Origin: Nereocystis luetkeana
Taxonomy: Eukaryota > Sar > Phaeophyceae > Laminariales > Laminariaceae
Reading direction: 5' to 3'
DNA length: 64,000 nt
NCBI GenBank assembly: GCA_031213475.1
Contig: JARUPZ010000002.1
Span: 4,969,049-5,033,048, forward strand
Every line of letters begins with the position of its first letter. Within the stretch, counting starts at the first letter, position 1. Below the pieces are notes generated by a model that searched no databases, was not told where the DNA came from, and saw only the letters and a list, made by a program, of their open reading frames with translations. Positions 48,601 to 59,043 of this stretch are shown here, in pieces. The translations under genes and the position numbers were made by a program.

Positions 48601-49654
48601 AAATCGAGACGTTCCTGTTGCCCAGTAGGTGTTGTCAATGTTATCCAGATCGCCCCCAGCTCCCGAGCGGGGGGGCGATCGGTAGGACGATAACACGGGT
48701 CAGGCCACCACGACCCATGCGTTATTTTCTGCTGACCCGCGGGTCGGACCTGCGCGTCCGGCCCGCGGACCCGACACATAAAAGTCCCCCTCTTTCTGCC
48801 CAAAGGCTTCTCTCTCACCGATAATCAATAGCACCCCTCTGGGATCATGTTCAAACATTGAAACACCGCCAAATCTGTACACGTATGTCAGCGTCCATCC
48901 ATACCCACTGTAGTACCACAAGGCTTAATATTGCTGCAGAATTCAAAAAGGAAGATTCGTTTGTTTTAAACTTGTCGACCCACGGTCCTGGTCCACGAAC
49001 CCGCCGGTCGAGCTAAATGGTCCCGCGGGTCGAGGTGACCCGACCCGTGAAGTGACCCGTATCTCATAGGTCAATCGGAATCTGGCAGGTCGGGTCGGGT
49101 CGGGTCGGGTCGGGTCAGGAGGTTTGAAAAATCTCGCCGGTTTGGTCGGGTCAGGTCAAGACATCTAAAAACAGTCGCGGGTCAGGTCGGGTCAGCTGAC
49201 CCAACCCGACCCGAACTGATTCTTGAGGGTTGACCTGACCCGCGAACAGCCCTGCTTTTTTCACGCATATCAGACAATATGCGATCTAGATCATCTAGAT
49301 CATGTGAGCCATCTAGATCACCTAGATCATTCAGATCCTATGTTTGTGGGAGTATTGGTTGTTTCGTTCTTGGTAGTTTATCTGGTAGGCTAATTGAATC
49401 TCACTTAACGCTGGTCTGGGGTCGCCAACAATATCTTCTTTCTTCTACCAGGTATTGTTTTTTTCGTACGAGTGTGCCTTACAGCACTCAAGCGTTTACC
49501 CTCCAATGAGAGACTCTGTCTCGTCGGCCGTCGGCTACGCGCTGGTACACGCGCTACCTTCACATCCCTATATTATAATACAGATACATGAAACGAAGTA
49601 GATCCCACAACTGGCGAACAGGTTCGTTCGCCAGACCAGACCCCAGACTGCTCG
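48601..49654. repeat. GGGTC-pentamer region and short 9-mer repeat; no gene
   Basis: From 48700 to 49250, the pentamer GGGTC/GACCC recurs, densest at 49086-49115. At 49270-49330, a TCTAGATCA 9-mer recurs about five times. No gene recognised. Confidence 0.6.
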
Positions 49655-49790
49655 TTTAATAAAGGGTAAATCTCTGAGCTGCCCAGTCAGCGCTGAGTGA
49701 GCAGCTCAGTGGTTTGACCTTAATAAAACGAAGAAAAGAAGCACCTTTGGCCTCGATACGACCCCCAAACGGTAAACATCCTCCGGGGTT
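49655..49790. repeat. SINE family D, copy 3 (inverted heads)
   Basis: Two tRNA-half fragments in inverted orientation (CTGAGCTGCCCAGTCAGCGC / GAGCAGCTCAGTGG), then TTTGGCCTCGATACG and CCTCCGGGGTTGATC. Confidence 0.7.
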
Positions 49791-50070
49791 GATCGATTAA
49801 CAAGCTTCGAAAATATTGAGGTATTCTACGATAGAGGTATCAAATTTGGGAAGAAAACTTTCTGAGCCATCACGGCGTCCTTACCGGGCGGCAGTTGCTT
49901 AAGGATGATGAGTACGAGTGTAGCTTGTGCTCTACATTGCTGGGCAAAAGGCATACGTACACGTGCGAGATGCGTGTAGCCTCAATCGTATTCATAGGTT
50001 CGTCCCCGTTGAATTCGGCGTTATACCTTGGGGGGACATGGGAGCCTCAGAAATTTCGGGTGAACCTCTA
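49791..50070. other. No gene; probable 3' flank of the copia fragment
   Basis: No LTR could be identified for the neighbouring copia fragment. Confidence 0.4.
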
Positions 50071-51560
50071 TCATAAAACGTCTCTACTATCAACCACCAG
50101 GGGCATTTTCGAGGGGAAACTTCTATCCCCAACAAAAAAATCGCGGTGCTTCTCATAGCTCTCCCGAGCAATCTCCTTTGTGAGAATATCCGAATGCTGA
50201 TCCTCCGTCCTTAGGTACTTGACGGATAAGTTTCCGTCACCTACCAACTCGCGCAGGGAGAGGCACCTTACATCGATGTGCTTGCTGTTGGACGAGCTCA
50301 GCGGGGTTTTGGCCAAATCGATCGCCCCCTTGTTGTCTGTAAACACTCCAAATACTAGGCATCGAGAAAACCAACACTCCCCGCACGTACAGAGCCCCCT
50401 TCACCTCGGCCGCCATCGCAACGCACCCGGGCTCAGGAGTGGAGAGTGTAACGCACGTCTGCGTCCTAGGAAACCAGGACACGAGCGTGCCTCCGCAGCC
50501 GACAGCTACACCAGAGACTGTAACGCCTGTCTTCGGCTTTGTGAGTGTAGTCTGCGTCTGCGTATGTCTCTAGATCATACTCCAACTCTGTACATCCTTC
50601 AACTCACTCTCTCTCTCTCTCTCTCCTGAACGCCAAGCCTAAGTGAGCCGTAGCGCTCAAGTACTTGAGAATCTTTCTAGCAGCCTTCACGTGCGCATCT
50701 TTAGGATCGTGGGAGAATCGTACAATCGCTCGCACCGTGTTGGAGATGTCCGGTCTCATCTAGTTCACAATCCATATCAGACTCGCCAAAATTTCGTGAA
50801 AATTCGCGTCCACCAACGGTTCCTCATCACTGCCGAACCTGAGGCACCAACGACGGTGAAGCGGGGATGGGGCTGGTCTTAGTGATACGGAAACGGTCGA
50901 AAACGTTTCGGATGAGCTGAGTCTGCAAAATCTCTATTAAATAGGGTTCCCTGCTCACGATTCCTCCTGTACTGTACTCGCTACCCGTGTACCACGTAAC
51001 ATCGCCTAGATGTTTGGCCGGAAATCTCTTGTTGAGCTCAGCCACTATCGAATCCGTTGCCTCTTTGGTTGCTGCGATCTTGATATCGCCCACGTGGACC
51101 ACCAGCATCGCTGCCGCGACATTCGACCTCAGCCAAAGTACGCACGGGTCTACCAAGCACCACTCAAAACCACACTCTACCAACGTTGGCGACAGTAGCT
51201 TGTAACATGAGTGACCACTGTGCTTGAGCACGTAAAAAGCCTTGTTAAGTAGGACTCCCTTACCCGACATCTCTCCGCACCCAGGGGGAAGTTTCAAGAA
51301 AATCTCGGTATTCAATTCTGCCTGAATGAAGGCCTGGTCAACGTCCAAGTAAGTGTCTCAAATCCCAAACAAGCTTGCACGCCATTGCTGCAATGAGTCT
51401 GTTAGACGTGGTCGAGGCGGTGGCGGCAAAAGTCTAGAAGTAGCCAACCCCCTCTCCACATAGCTATGTATAGCCCTTCGTGATCAACCGTGCCTTCGCT
51501 CTATCAATCATGCCATGCCGTCGCCCTTCCACTGCAAGAGCCATTTGGACTCCACGATAT
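50071..51560 (-). pseudogene. Ty1/copia pol fragment (RT and RNase H)
   Basis: On minus: TASTTSNRLIAAMACKL (about 51400-51460), then a frame change, then the RVT_2-type RT at 50827-51348 (DVDQAFIQAELNTEIFLKLP, LVDPCVL). The usual Y/V-V-D-D is HVGD, one catalytic Asp lost. Then SLIWIVN-stop-MRPDIS (about 50770), an R-F-S-H-D-P-K-D-A block to 50640, and copia RNase H at 50071-50482 in two frames (TQTCVTLSTPE; TDNKGAIDLAKTPLSSSNSK; DQHSDILTK). There is no gag, protease or integrase. A (CT)n tract at 50609-50629 interrupts it. Dead fragment. Confidence 0.88.
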
Positions 51561-51660
51561 TGTCTTATGGTACTGCTTTGAATGAGGCTGAAAGCCCGGC
51601 AATTACCTGGGCTCGGGTATTAGAATTATATTTGTAGTACTTGGGAGGCGTATATCTCGA
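51561..51660 (+). repeat. Partial gypsy-family LTR
   Basis: Starts TGTCTTATGGTACTGCTTTG and follows the LTR as far as GGGAGGCGTATA, then stops matching. It abuts the copia fragment. Confidence 0.78.
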
Positions 51661-52301
51661 CTCAGAGGTGCTGCAGTGGTCGAAGTTGGTGGGAATTTGG
51701 GGTGCACAAAATGAGACAAAAAACAACCTCCAACTGAACGTTTGCACCTCACTTGCGGACAGATACAGCTTCTCACAGGATACTGCAGCCCCCGAAATTG
51801 AGGGATGTTCCTGATGGGATATGTGAGGGCGTCGGGCGCGCCAGACGGCAGTCGTATGCCCCCAGAAGCGACTCACGAGGTGCTTTTGTGTACTCGAAGT
51901 TGCGAGCGAGTAGCACAAGCTCGCAAAATAGCTAAAACGTTTTATTGTACGCAAGGGGGCATAGCACAAGGGCTACATCACTGATGAAGCAATGGCCTTC
52001 ACTATGATGTTGCTGTTCTCCAGGCGGATGATCTGTATCTTAGAGAGTCGTCGTCGAAGATGAGGCGGGAGGAAAAACTTCGCTCCCATGATGGGTAGTA
52101 AGTTCTTGGGCCAAAGGGCAAAAAAGGACAAAAAAAACTCAAGGATTCTCGTAAATTTGCATCAAGTATTCTACACCTACGAAATACGGATCTAGGTTGC
52201 AAACCCCTCACTCCAATTCCAAGTCGAATGTATATGCTGCCGAACGCCCACGCGCGGGTACTTGACGCAGCATTCCTGAGGGTGCCAGCGTCCCTTTAAC
52301 A
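51661..52301. other. No gene; unidentified sequence ending like an LTR
   Basis: No recognisable coding sequence. The right end reads CCCTTTAACA followed by AGTGGCGCC, as an LTR edge plus TGG primer-binding site would. Confidence 0.45.
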
Positions 52302-53134
52302 AGTGGCGCCTTCGGCGGAGCCCCAAGACCAAGCCCGAGCGGCCCCAAGAAGACGGATTCGTTCAAGACACCTTCCGTGCCTTCTCGCTCGGCTGAGCGA
52401 CTTCTGCTGTCCGGCAAGTGGACGCCGGCGCTCCGTGGACCACGTGACCAGCCAGGCCTTGGGTATCGCAGCATTGACTCCCCACTCGGGCCCTCTGCTG
52501 TCCAAGACACCTGGGCGCCCCCGCTCCGCTGAGCGCGTAGCCAGCCAGCCCGTCGACCCAGCTGTTTTTGCCCTGGGCCCGAGCACATCGGAAAAACTTG
52601 GAAGCAGCGCTCTCCACGCTACCCAGCTGCGCTCTCGTTGACGATTTATTCCTGCCCCTTAAAGGCTACCTGGTAGGCCTTCCTTTCGTTCTCTTTTTGA
52701 CCTACATTGCCGACTCGTTACTTTGCCGTTCAGAGGTGTGGGAGTGGGTTATGAGGAGCCGCATGTTCGGCTGGCGTTCTAGCTCGTGGAATCGGGGTTT
52801 CCACGAATTTCCCATAATTCTGCATATATATACGGCTCATCAGAGTGGGCTAGTGCTATGGTACTGCTTCGAATGAGGCTGAAAGCCCGGCAATTACCTA
52901 GGTTCAGGTATTGGAATCGTATTTGAAATACATCGGAGGCGTATCTTAGATGGAAAACCAGAGGTTGTCCCAGCGAGGGACGAGCTTGGCTCCCAGACTC
53001 CTCGTGCACGAAAGGAGTATATCTGCACTTCTTCTTTCTATCTCTAAGCGAACAACACACGTGAGTACCAACGAGTACCGACTTGATAGACAAACCTGTC
53101 CTGGAATACAAGTGTCCTGACCTTGATCTTAACA
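52302..53134 (+). mobile_element. Internally deleted gypsy-family derivative
   Basis: Begins with a PBS-like AGTGGCGCCTTCGGCGG, then about 330 bp of Pro/Ser-coding sequence. It jumps at about 52636 to the family 3' non-coding region (TTGACGATTTATTCCTGCCC ... TATACGGCTCATCAGAGTG) and ends in a full LTR at 52855-53134 (TGCTATGGTACTGC ... GATCTTAACA). No pol. Orientation opposite to the 34-46 kb element. Confidence 0.75.
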
Positions 53135-53502
53135 ATTGCCACTCGCGGGAAGTTCAGAAACTCCAACGAAGGTTCCAGCAGCCTCGAGTCCCTCAAACTC
53201 CGACCTCATCGCGTCCATCCACACGTCCGAATGCTTTGACGAACGCGCCGTGGTGTAGGGCGCCGGTTCCGGTCCCGCTTTTTCTGCCCGCTTTTTCTGC
53301 CCCGGATAGAAAAATAGAACTAAGCGGAGAAAACCACGATGAAAATACGCTGGACCACAGGGTCGAAAGTGGAGAAAACTAGTTCAGATAAAATATCGCA
53401 CGACTTGTGGGGGAAGGGGGCTATGTGTAGTGAGTAAATGGAAAAACCAGGCGCTGTTTAGAGGCTTGATCAGCCCCGGAAGATGTTATCGGCGGGAGGC
53501 TG
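53135..53502 (+). repeat. SINE family D, copy 4 (headless)
   Basis: Body words CTTTTTCTGCCCCGGATAGA, GAGAAAACCACGATGAAAA, GGGTCGAAAGTGGAGAAAAC, CAGGCGCTGTTTAGAGGCTT and GATCAGCCCCGGAAGATGTT. The tRNA-like head is absent. Confidence 0.65.
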
Positions 53503-54090
53503 TCATGATACTGCCTTGAATGAGGTTGGAAGCCCTCGATACTTTTTTTCTTGTCGTTTTCCCAGACTTTGGACGGTGGTTTTTCTGCGCGATGTGCTTC
53601 TGGTTTGTGTGTTTGTTTGTTCGTTTGTTTGTCTTTTTGTTTGTTTGCCTTTCTTGGGCTGCGTTGGAGATGATATTTGCGTATTTTGTCCTGCCTGCCC
53701 CCTCGCTCAGTGTCGGGGCTGGTCAGGGTAATCAGGCCACTCATTTGTGGCACAGGACGCGTTTCCAGAGTTGTGGTCTGGGTTTAGGTGGTTCTTGGCG
53801 TCTTCCGTGTGATTTTTCTTCTCGTGTTTGGTATTCGCTTTTAGCTTTTCCATGCATCTTCCTCGTCTTCCCCCCCGTTGCGGGTGGATGGGCGATGGCT
53901 TTGGTTGACGATTTATTTCTACCCCTTAAGGCTAGGTTTCCCTTTCATTTTTTTTACGTACTTTGCCGGCTTCGTTGCCTTGCCGTTCAGAGGTGCGGGA
54001 GTGGGTGCTGAGGAGCCGCATCTTCGATTCATGTTCTAGTTCGTGGAATCGGGGTTTCCACGAATTTCTCATAATTCTGCATATAAATAG
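53503..54090 (+). mobile_element. Partial LTR joined to gypsy-family 3' region
   Basis: About 40 bp of LTR start (TGTCATGATACTGCC...) break off at 53543, followed by the family 3' non-coding region in plus orientation (CCACTCATTTGTGGCACAGG, TTGACGATTTATTTCTACCC, CGTGGAATCGGGGTTTCCAC). It stops before the next LTR. Confidence 0.72.
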
Positions 54091-54605
54091 GATATACCAG
54101 GTATATAGAAATGATGTGGGGAACGGAAATTGGGAAACGGCTGGCAGACAAGCGTATGAGGAATACTGCTGGTTTACGGAAGGATAATCGGTTTATATTG
54201 GAATGCCATCTTTTTTTTTTTCTTTTTTTTTTAATCATCACTTACTTCCACTTTCCAGCCTAACTCGTAGGAGGTTTTACCCTCGACGACCTTCTGAACA
54301 AGCCGTGGTCACAGGTGTCTACCGTTCTCCCCCCCGGTACGTGCCTTTATTTTTTGTCGCGCATAGGGTTCAGCATTCCCACTGCTCGTCGATTTTCATC
54401 GAATGTAGCTAACTCACGCTCTCGCGCTTTCCGCTAGTCAATTTCTTTCGTGCAAGAAAAAGCCCTTACGAGCATGCACTCGGTGGGACTTGAACCCACA
54501 AAATTGATCTTGATAGGCACGCGGACCACCTACCAAGCCACCGGGGACGCTATGCTATATTCTATATTATCGGAAGACAAGCATAATAATAATAATAATA
54601 ATAAT
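54091..54605 (+). mobile_element. Non-LTR retrotransposon 3' UTR, split by a SINE
   Basis: 54100-54210 and 54550-54605 together match the 3' UTR at 30575-30712 (GGAAATTGGGAAACGGCTGG; TTTATATTGGAATGCCATC; CGGAAGACAAGCATAATAAT). They are separated by a family C SINE. The copy ends in (AAT)n at 54583-54605. Confidence 0.83.
54211..54549 (-). repeat. SINE family C, copy 6, with poly(A) tail
   Basis: On minus it starts at 54549 with the tRNA-like head (GTGGCTTGGTAGGTGGTCC) and B-box GGGTTCAAGTCCCACCG, then the complete body, and ends with an A-rich tail (the T-run at 54211-54231 on plus). The head, body and tail arrangement is the classical SINE structure. Confidence 0.85.
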
Positions 54606-54694
54606 AGCAGCAGATCAACCGGGTACGGTACCAACGGTACGTTGCTTCTCCGGACCAGCTCCCCGAGGTAGCAGGCCCGTCGGATCCGGACGAC

Positions 54695-55573
54695 GTGTTC
54701 GGGGGGACGGAAACCAGAGGTCTTGCCAAGGCTCGGCAACGGAGCCTATCGGGACCAGGCGCTGTCGCCTGTTTGCGTGCAAGGCCTGTGGACACGGCAC
54801 GTATCCTACCGGCTTCTGACTTCGTGTTTATGGGACGGCGCTTCCTGGGAATGGAGGAGCCCATAGGGGCGAGGTGCCCCTGCTGCGAAGCGACGGATGC
54901 CACCACACGTCACGCGCGCACCTACCACCGAGCAGGCGCACAGGTTAACCAGCATCAGCCGCTAGTCCACGCGCTGTCTCGCACCTTTAAGCGGTTGTCC
55001 ATCCGCCATCAAATGGAAAGCGGAGCGCCCTTCAACGCCGACAGAAACCTCCGCATGGACATAGTGATCGAGAGGGGAGGCTTCCGACACGCTACGTCGT
55101 CAGAGTACCGCAACAAGGCGATACTCCTCGACATCACGCATGCAGACCCCCAAGCGAGGGTCCACATGCAGGCTGGCAGCGCTGATCGAGACGGATCAGC
55201 AGCCTCCACTTCTGAGGCGCGAAAGCGCGACCACTACGCTCGTGCAGGACAAGTGTCCTTCGACGAGCGCAACCATAAACTTTTCACCCTCGCGGTGGAA
55301 GGCTTTGGACGCCTCGGGAAGGAAGGTAGCGATTTCATCGACCAGCTGGCGGCGAGCATCGTTGGAGGAATGGGCGGGGGATCTTTTGCAAGAAAAGGGG
55401 TTTGTAAGGAGCACCTTTTCCAGGTCATATCGGTGACTACCCAGGTCGCGATCTCGCGCAGAGTGCACCTATATAAGCTCGCCCTGCGAGACCGCCAGGC
55501 CGCCAGGGGGAGAAGGGAGGAGGAGGGAGGACTACTTCCCATGGCGTGGGGGTGGAATGTAGATGCGGAGTAG
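54695..55573 (+). pseudogene. C-terminal zinc finger and restriction-like endonuclease, copy 1
   Basis: Open for 292 codons but begins mid-protein. C-P-C-C...H in CPCCEATDATTRHART, where the fourth ligand Cys is Tyr (ARTY), so the CCHC finger is damaged. Then the endonuclease core: R-M-D (NLRMDIVIERGG) and ILLDITHADPQA, the PD-(D/E)xK-like acidic pair used by R2-type elements to nick target DNA. C-terminal Arg-rich tail ending WGWNVDAE. Confidence 0.83.
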
Positions 55574-55755
55574 GACGCATGGCGTATAGATACATAGTAG
55601 GTAAAATATCTCGGTAAATTGTGGGGGTGCATATTCAAGTGAGTATACGTAGGGAAGGAGAATTGGTTAGATGAAGTTAGTGGTATTCGATGAATTATGT
55701 CAGCTTCTTCATTTTGAATGAATAGCGCCCTGCCCATTGTCAGAAGGCAAATAAT

Positions 55756-55773
55756 AAAAAATGAAATAATAAA

Positions 55774-55808
<35 letters not shown>
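55756..55808. repeat. (AAT)n tract between two non-LTR copies
   Basis: About 12 AAT units preceded by imperfect AATAAAA. It is the tail of copy 1 and the left border of copy 2. Confidence 0.93.
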
Positions 55809-55809
<1 letters not shown>

Positions 55810-55929
55810 CGCGCAGCTCCGAGTATCTCAGAGAGCCACCAAAGCGAGGGCCGGGATACCACGCCAGCAGAACAACCCAGAACGCCCTGGACAAGGTCCG
55901 AGGCAGCGTCGACAACCCCCGGACCGACA

Positions 55930-56679
55930 GTGCCAGCCAACGTGAGGGAGGGGGGAGCGATAGCAAGGGGTAGACGAGGCCGATCGAGAGGTTCTGGGAG
56001 GGGTCCACGAGGAAGCAGTGCAGGGAGAGGGGCCGACGCGAGTACGGGGCGAAACGCCAGGCGGGGGGGCAGTGCGCCACCCTCTTCAGCAGACGGGAGG
56101 GGGGAGGGGGGAGGGGGGGAGGGAGTGGGGGGAGCGGAGGGAGAAGGGGAAGCGTGGGGACCGGGGGGGACAGAGGGATCGGAGGGAGCGGGGGGGGAAG
56201 GGGGAACGGAGGGAGCGAGGGGAGTGGGGGAAGCGGGGGAAGCGAGGGGAGCGGAGGGAGTGGAGGGAGCGGGGGGAGCGGGGGGAGCGGGGGGAGCGGG
56301 AGCAGCGAGGGGAGCGGGAGGAGCGGGGGAAGCGATGAGAGCGGGGAGAGGGGGTAGTGCGCCACCTTCGTCAGCAGGCAGGGGGTGGGAGGGGGGAGCG
56401 GGGGCGGGGGGGGGGGCGACAGAAGCGAGGGGACAGGGGGGGGGCGGGGTGGAGGGAGTGAGGGAGGCGAGGGAAGCGGGGGGAGGGGGGGAGGCGGAGA
56501 GAACGGGGGAGGCAGAGGGAGCGGGGAGAGAGGGGGGAGCAGATAGGGCAAGAGGAGTGGAGGGCGAGGGGGGCGAGGGGGGGACGGAGGGGGAGGAGGG
56601 AGCGGAGGGAGTGGGGAGGAGTACCAGGAGCGAACCTACCAGAGAGGAGAGATATAGTGAGGGTAGAGGAGAACCGTAA
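55930..56679 (+). pseudogene. Low-complexity N-terminal region of the non-LTR element
   Basis: Open frame that extends upstream as far as the (AAT)n tract. Rich in Gly, Glu, Ala and Arg because of a GGGGGAGCG-type 9-bp repeat (about 56090-56640). An Arg-Gly-rich start (RGRRGRSRGSGRGPRG) could bind RNA. The purine-rich repeat is open in other frames and on minus too, so coding status rests only on position. Confidence 0.5.
56090..56640. repeat. Purine-rich GGGGGAGCG 9-bp repeat
   Basis: About 550 bp almost without pyrimidines except single C or T per unit; G-runs of 4-10. Plus strand G-rich. Confidence 0.93.
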
Positions 56680-56784
56680 ACGGGAGGGCCGCGGAATGGT
56701 GGGGGAAGAGGGGGGGGAGAGGGGAGAGAGACGAGCCAAAGAAGTTGAGGGAGAGGAGCCGCAAAGGACGACAGGGGGTCTGGG

Positions 56785-57384
56785 ATGCCAAACGACGAGG
56801 GTCCAACCGGAGGATCTCCCAGGGCGTCGGGGAGGAGACCCGGGAACGGGACGCGCCCCAGGGCCTTCCTTGGCGACACCACAGGGGAAGTGGCGTGCGG
56901 GGTCTGCGGTGCAACGCTACAACTAGGGCACCGGGTGGCACGCTTTCCATGTGGACAAGGGCGCCACGTGCTTCACGCCCGTTGTGTGGTGGAGGCCCTT
57001 GCGAGAGGCGCAGCACCGGCACCTCTCCGCTGCCCAGCAGTCAACTGCGGAGCACAACATCCAAGACGGGAAGCACTGCAGGCAGCGGTCCAAGCGGACC
57101 GGGGGCTTCGTAATCGGGCCGCGAGGATGGGAGGGGGAACCATAGGTGATGAGGACCTTCGCAGCCGGGGGCTTTGGTACGGGTGGGACCAGAACAGCTT
57201 GGGTATAGGGCCACCGCTTGATGCCGTTTCCTTGGATGACCTGGGCCAACGTTTCGCAACCGGGAAAACAGTGCAACCGCAGTTGGCTGGCGCACATGCG
57301 CGCATTAGCATTCACGTGCTCGGCATCCTCAACCACGCTATGGGTGAGCACAGGCCGAACCGAGAGTCGGCGACGCCGAACTAG
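56785..57384 (+). pseudogene. RING-like finger region of the non-LTR element
   Basis: Zinc ligands run CGVC, then FPC, RH, LH, ARC, RCP and VNC. This gives C-x2-C-x14-C-x4-H-x2-H-x2-C-x16-C-x4-C, which resembles RING-H2/variant RING E3-ligase fingers but has longer C3-H4 and C7-C8 spacings. Followed by about 110 codons without a known domain, ending in a TAG at 57382. The frame continues past it into the RT N-terminal region. In other elements of this group the N-terminal fingers bind target DNA. Whether this one binds DNA or a ubiquitin E2 is unknown. Confidence 0.6.
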
Positions 57385-57906
57385 CTCCTACGGACGATCA
57401 AGCTATGGTACCTCATGCCAGCCCTGCTCCACTCCCCGGACGGCCGAATCAAGAGGCGGCAGAGGTTAGCGTTGGTGGAAAGCGGGGATATAGTACTCCT
57501 GCTCCCATGGCTGATAGCATTCACCAGGGGAGGGGACCTGAGGCGACGGGATGCCGCCCAAGAAGATTCGGAGGAGACGAAGCTTGAGCGGGCGTCGTCG
57601 GCGTGTCGCCACGCGGGAGGGGTCAAAGTGGCAGCTCGCAACCTGCTAGCAGAGCCACGATCAGCTGGAAACGAAACGACGTGGAGCACACTGGTGGCCA
57701 AGTTCCCCTCCGAAGATCGCGCCGCAGTGTCCGCGGCGGCGGCGGCTGCGGTGTTGGCGACCGCCACCGAGATGGAAGATGGAAACGCCCCTCCGTGGCG
57801 CCCTGACGATGAGTACGCCTCCGAGGTGCTCTTCGACGTCGGCTCATCACCGCGGGGGCTATGCGACAGTGGCGGTCGCGGTTGGAGGGGGTCAACCGAG
57901 AGGTGA
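57385..57906 (+). pseudogene. N-terminal extension of the RT
   Basis: Same phase as the RING block. Contains KLWYLMPALLHS, RRQRLALVESGDIVLLLPWL, and an Ala-rich stretch. It breaks frame near 57860 and continues in another phase (RQWRSRLEGVNREVRQ, then GVEHVGLRARTLHET) up to 57980. Confidence 0.7.
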
Positions 57907-57960
57907 GGCAGGTTGGGGTCGCCGTACCCGGAGGAGTGGAGCATGTGGGACTGAGGGCTA

Positions 57961-59043
57961 GGACGTTACACGAGACGGGCAAACTGGGTCGTCCTAACGG
58001 ACTGCTCCAACGCCTTCAACACGGTTAAACTGACGGCGGTGCTTGAAGAGGCGGCCAACTGCGTTCCAGCGCTGACGCCGTTTGTGGCGAAGTGCTACGG
58101 CACAAGACCCGCCGACGTGTATTTCCGGGTGGACTCAGGGGAGACCAGGACGATCGCCTGCTTCAGCGGTGTCCAGCAAGGGGACCCCTTGGGGCCGGCA
58201 ATGTTCTGTCAGGCGTTACGACCAAGGCTGAAGCGTTTCCGACAGGAGTTCGAAGGAGAAAGAGTGGAAGCCTTCGCCTACATGGACGATGTATCTCTCG
58301 GCCTTATGGGGGTCACGGCCAACACGATTAGAGCTTTTGCCTTCCTCCGGCGAGAGCTAGACGACATCGGCATTATGGTCAACCCCGCCAAGACCGTAGC
58401 ACTACCACCCAAAGGACACGTCCCGACGGCGGAGGAGATAACGCTCCTGGAGAGCGTTGACGTCCGCATCGCAGACGAAGGAGGGGTGACGGTGGTGGGT
58501 GTCCCGATCGGCTCGGATGAATACGTGCGGGGGCGAGCAATGGAGGCAGTGAGGGACGGAGGCGCGGACCGCCTTGCACGCTGCCTCGCTAACATGCCAG
58601 ACAAGCAAGCGGTGGCCCTCATCACCGTCGAATCCCTCGGGCAGCGGACGGGCTACCTCGAAAGGGCTCTGGACCCGGGGCTGCCACTCGAAGCATGCCG
58701 AAGGGCCGACAACGGGGCTCAGTGGGCCTACGAAAATATCCTAGAGCTACCGGGAGTGGCGGACGCACAGTCGTTTTTCCAGGAGGGGTGCCCGGCCAGC
58801 CAACTGACTCTAAAACCCTACCAACAAGCCCAAGCACGCCTTTCTACGGGAGCAGGAGGGTTTGGGCTGCCGTCGACGGAAGCGAGGCGAATGTCTGCCT
58901 CAATTGGGAGTAGGGTGGGCATCCTGCCGGAGGTTCTAGCAGACCTCACGGGCCCGCTAGGAGACAGGGTAAAGAGGGGTCTCCCTCATTCGAGCATCAT
59001 TGCTGAGCTCGGTGGCAGCCTGCGAGAGACACGTGGGGCTTGA
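57961..59043 (+). pseudogene. Reverse transcriptase of the non-LTR element
   Basis: The frame is in phase from 57961 (NWVVLTDCSNAFN, holding the first catalytic Asp region) through SGVQQGDPLGPAMFC, typical of R2-like and LINE RTs, to FAYMDD (about 58279-58290) with both catalytic Asp. Thumb and linker region to 59043. Ends by a frame change. In active relatives it reverse-transcribes the element RNA at the nicked target. Confidence 0.9.

Larger units (their letters stand above)
54606..55808 (+). mobile_element. R2-like non-LTR retrotransposon, 5'-truncated copy 1
   Basis: Lies between two (AAT)n tracts (54583-54605 and about 55756-55808). It codes only for the C-terminal third (see 54695-55573), followed by about 160 bp of 3' UTR. 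Tail CAGAAGGCAAATAATAAAAA. Confidence 0.86.

Noticed and set aside
55740..56882. 380-codon Pro/Ser/Leu-rich ORF on the minus strand
   Set aside because: It is the complement of the purine-rich 9-bp repeat; low complexity keeps all frames open, and it lies antisense to the non-LTR element.
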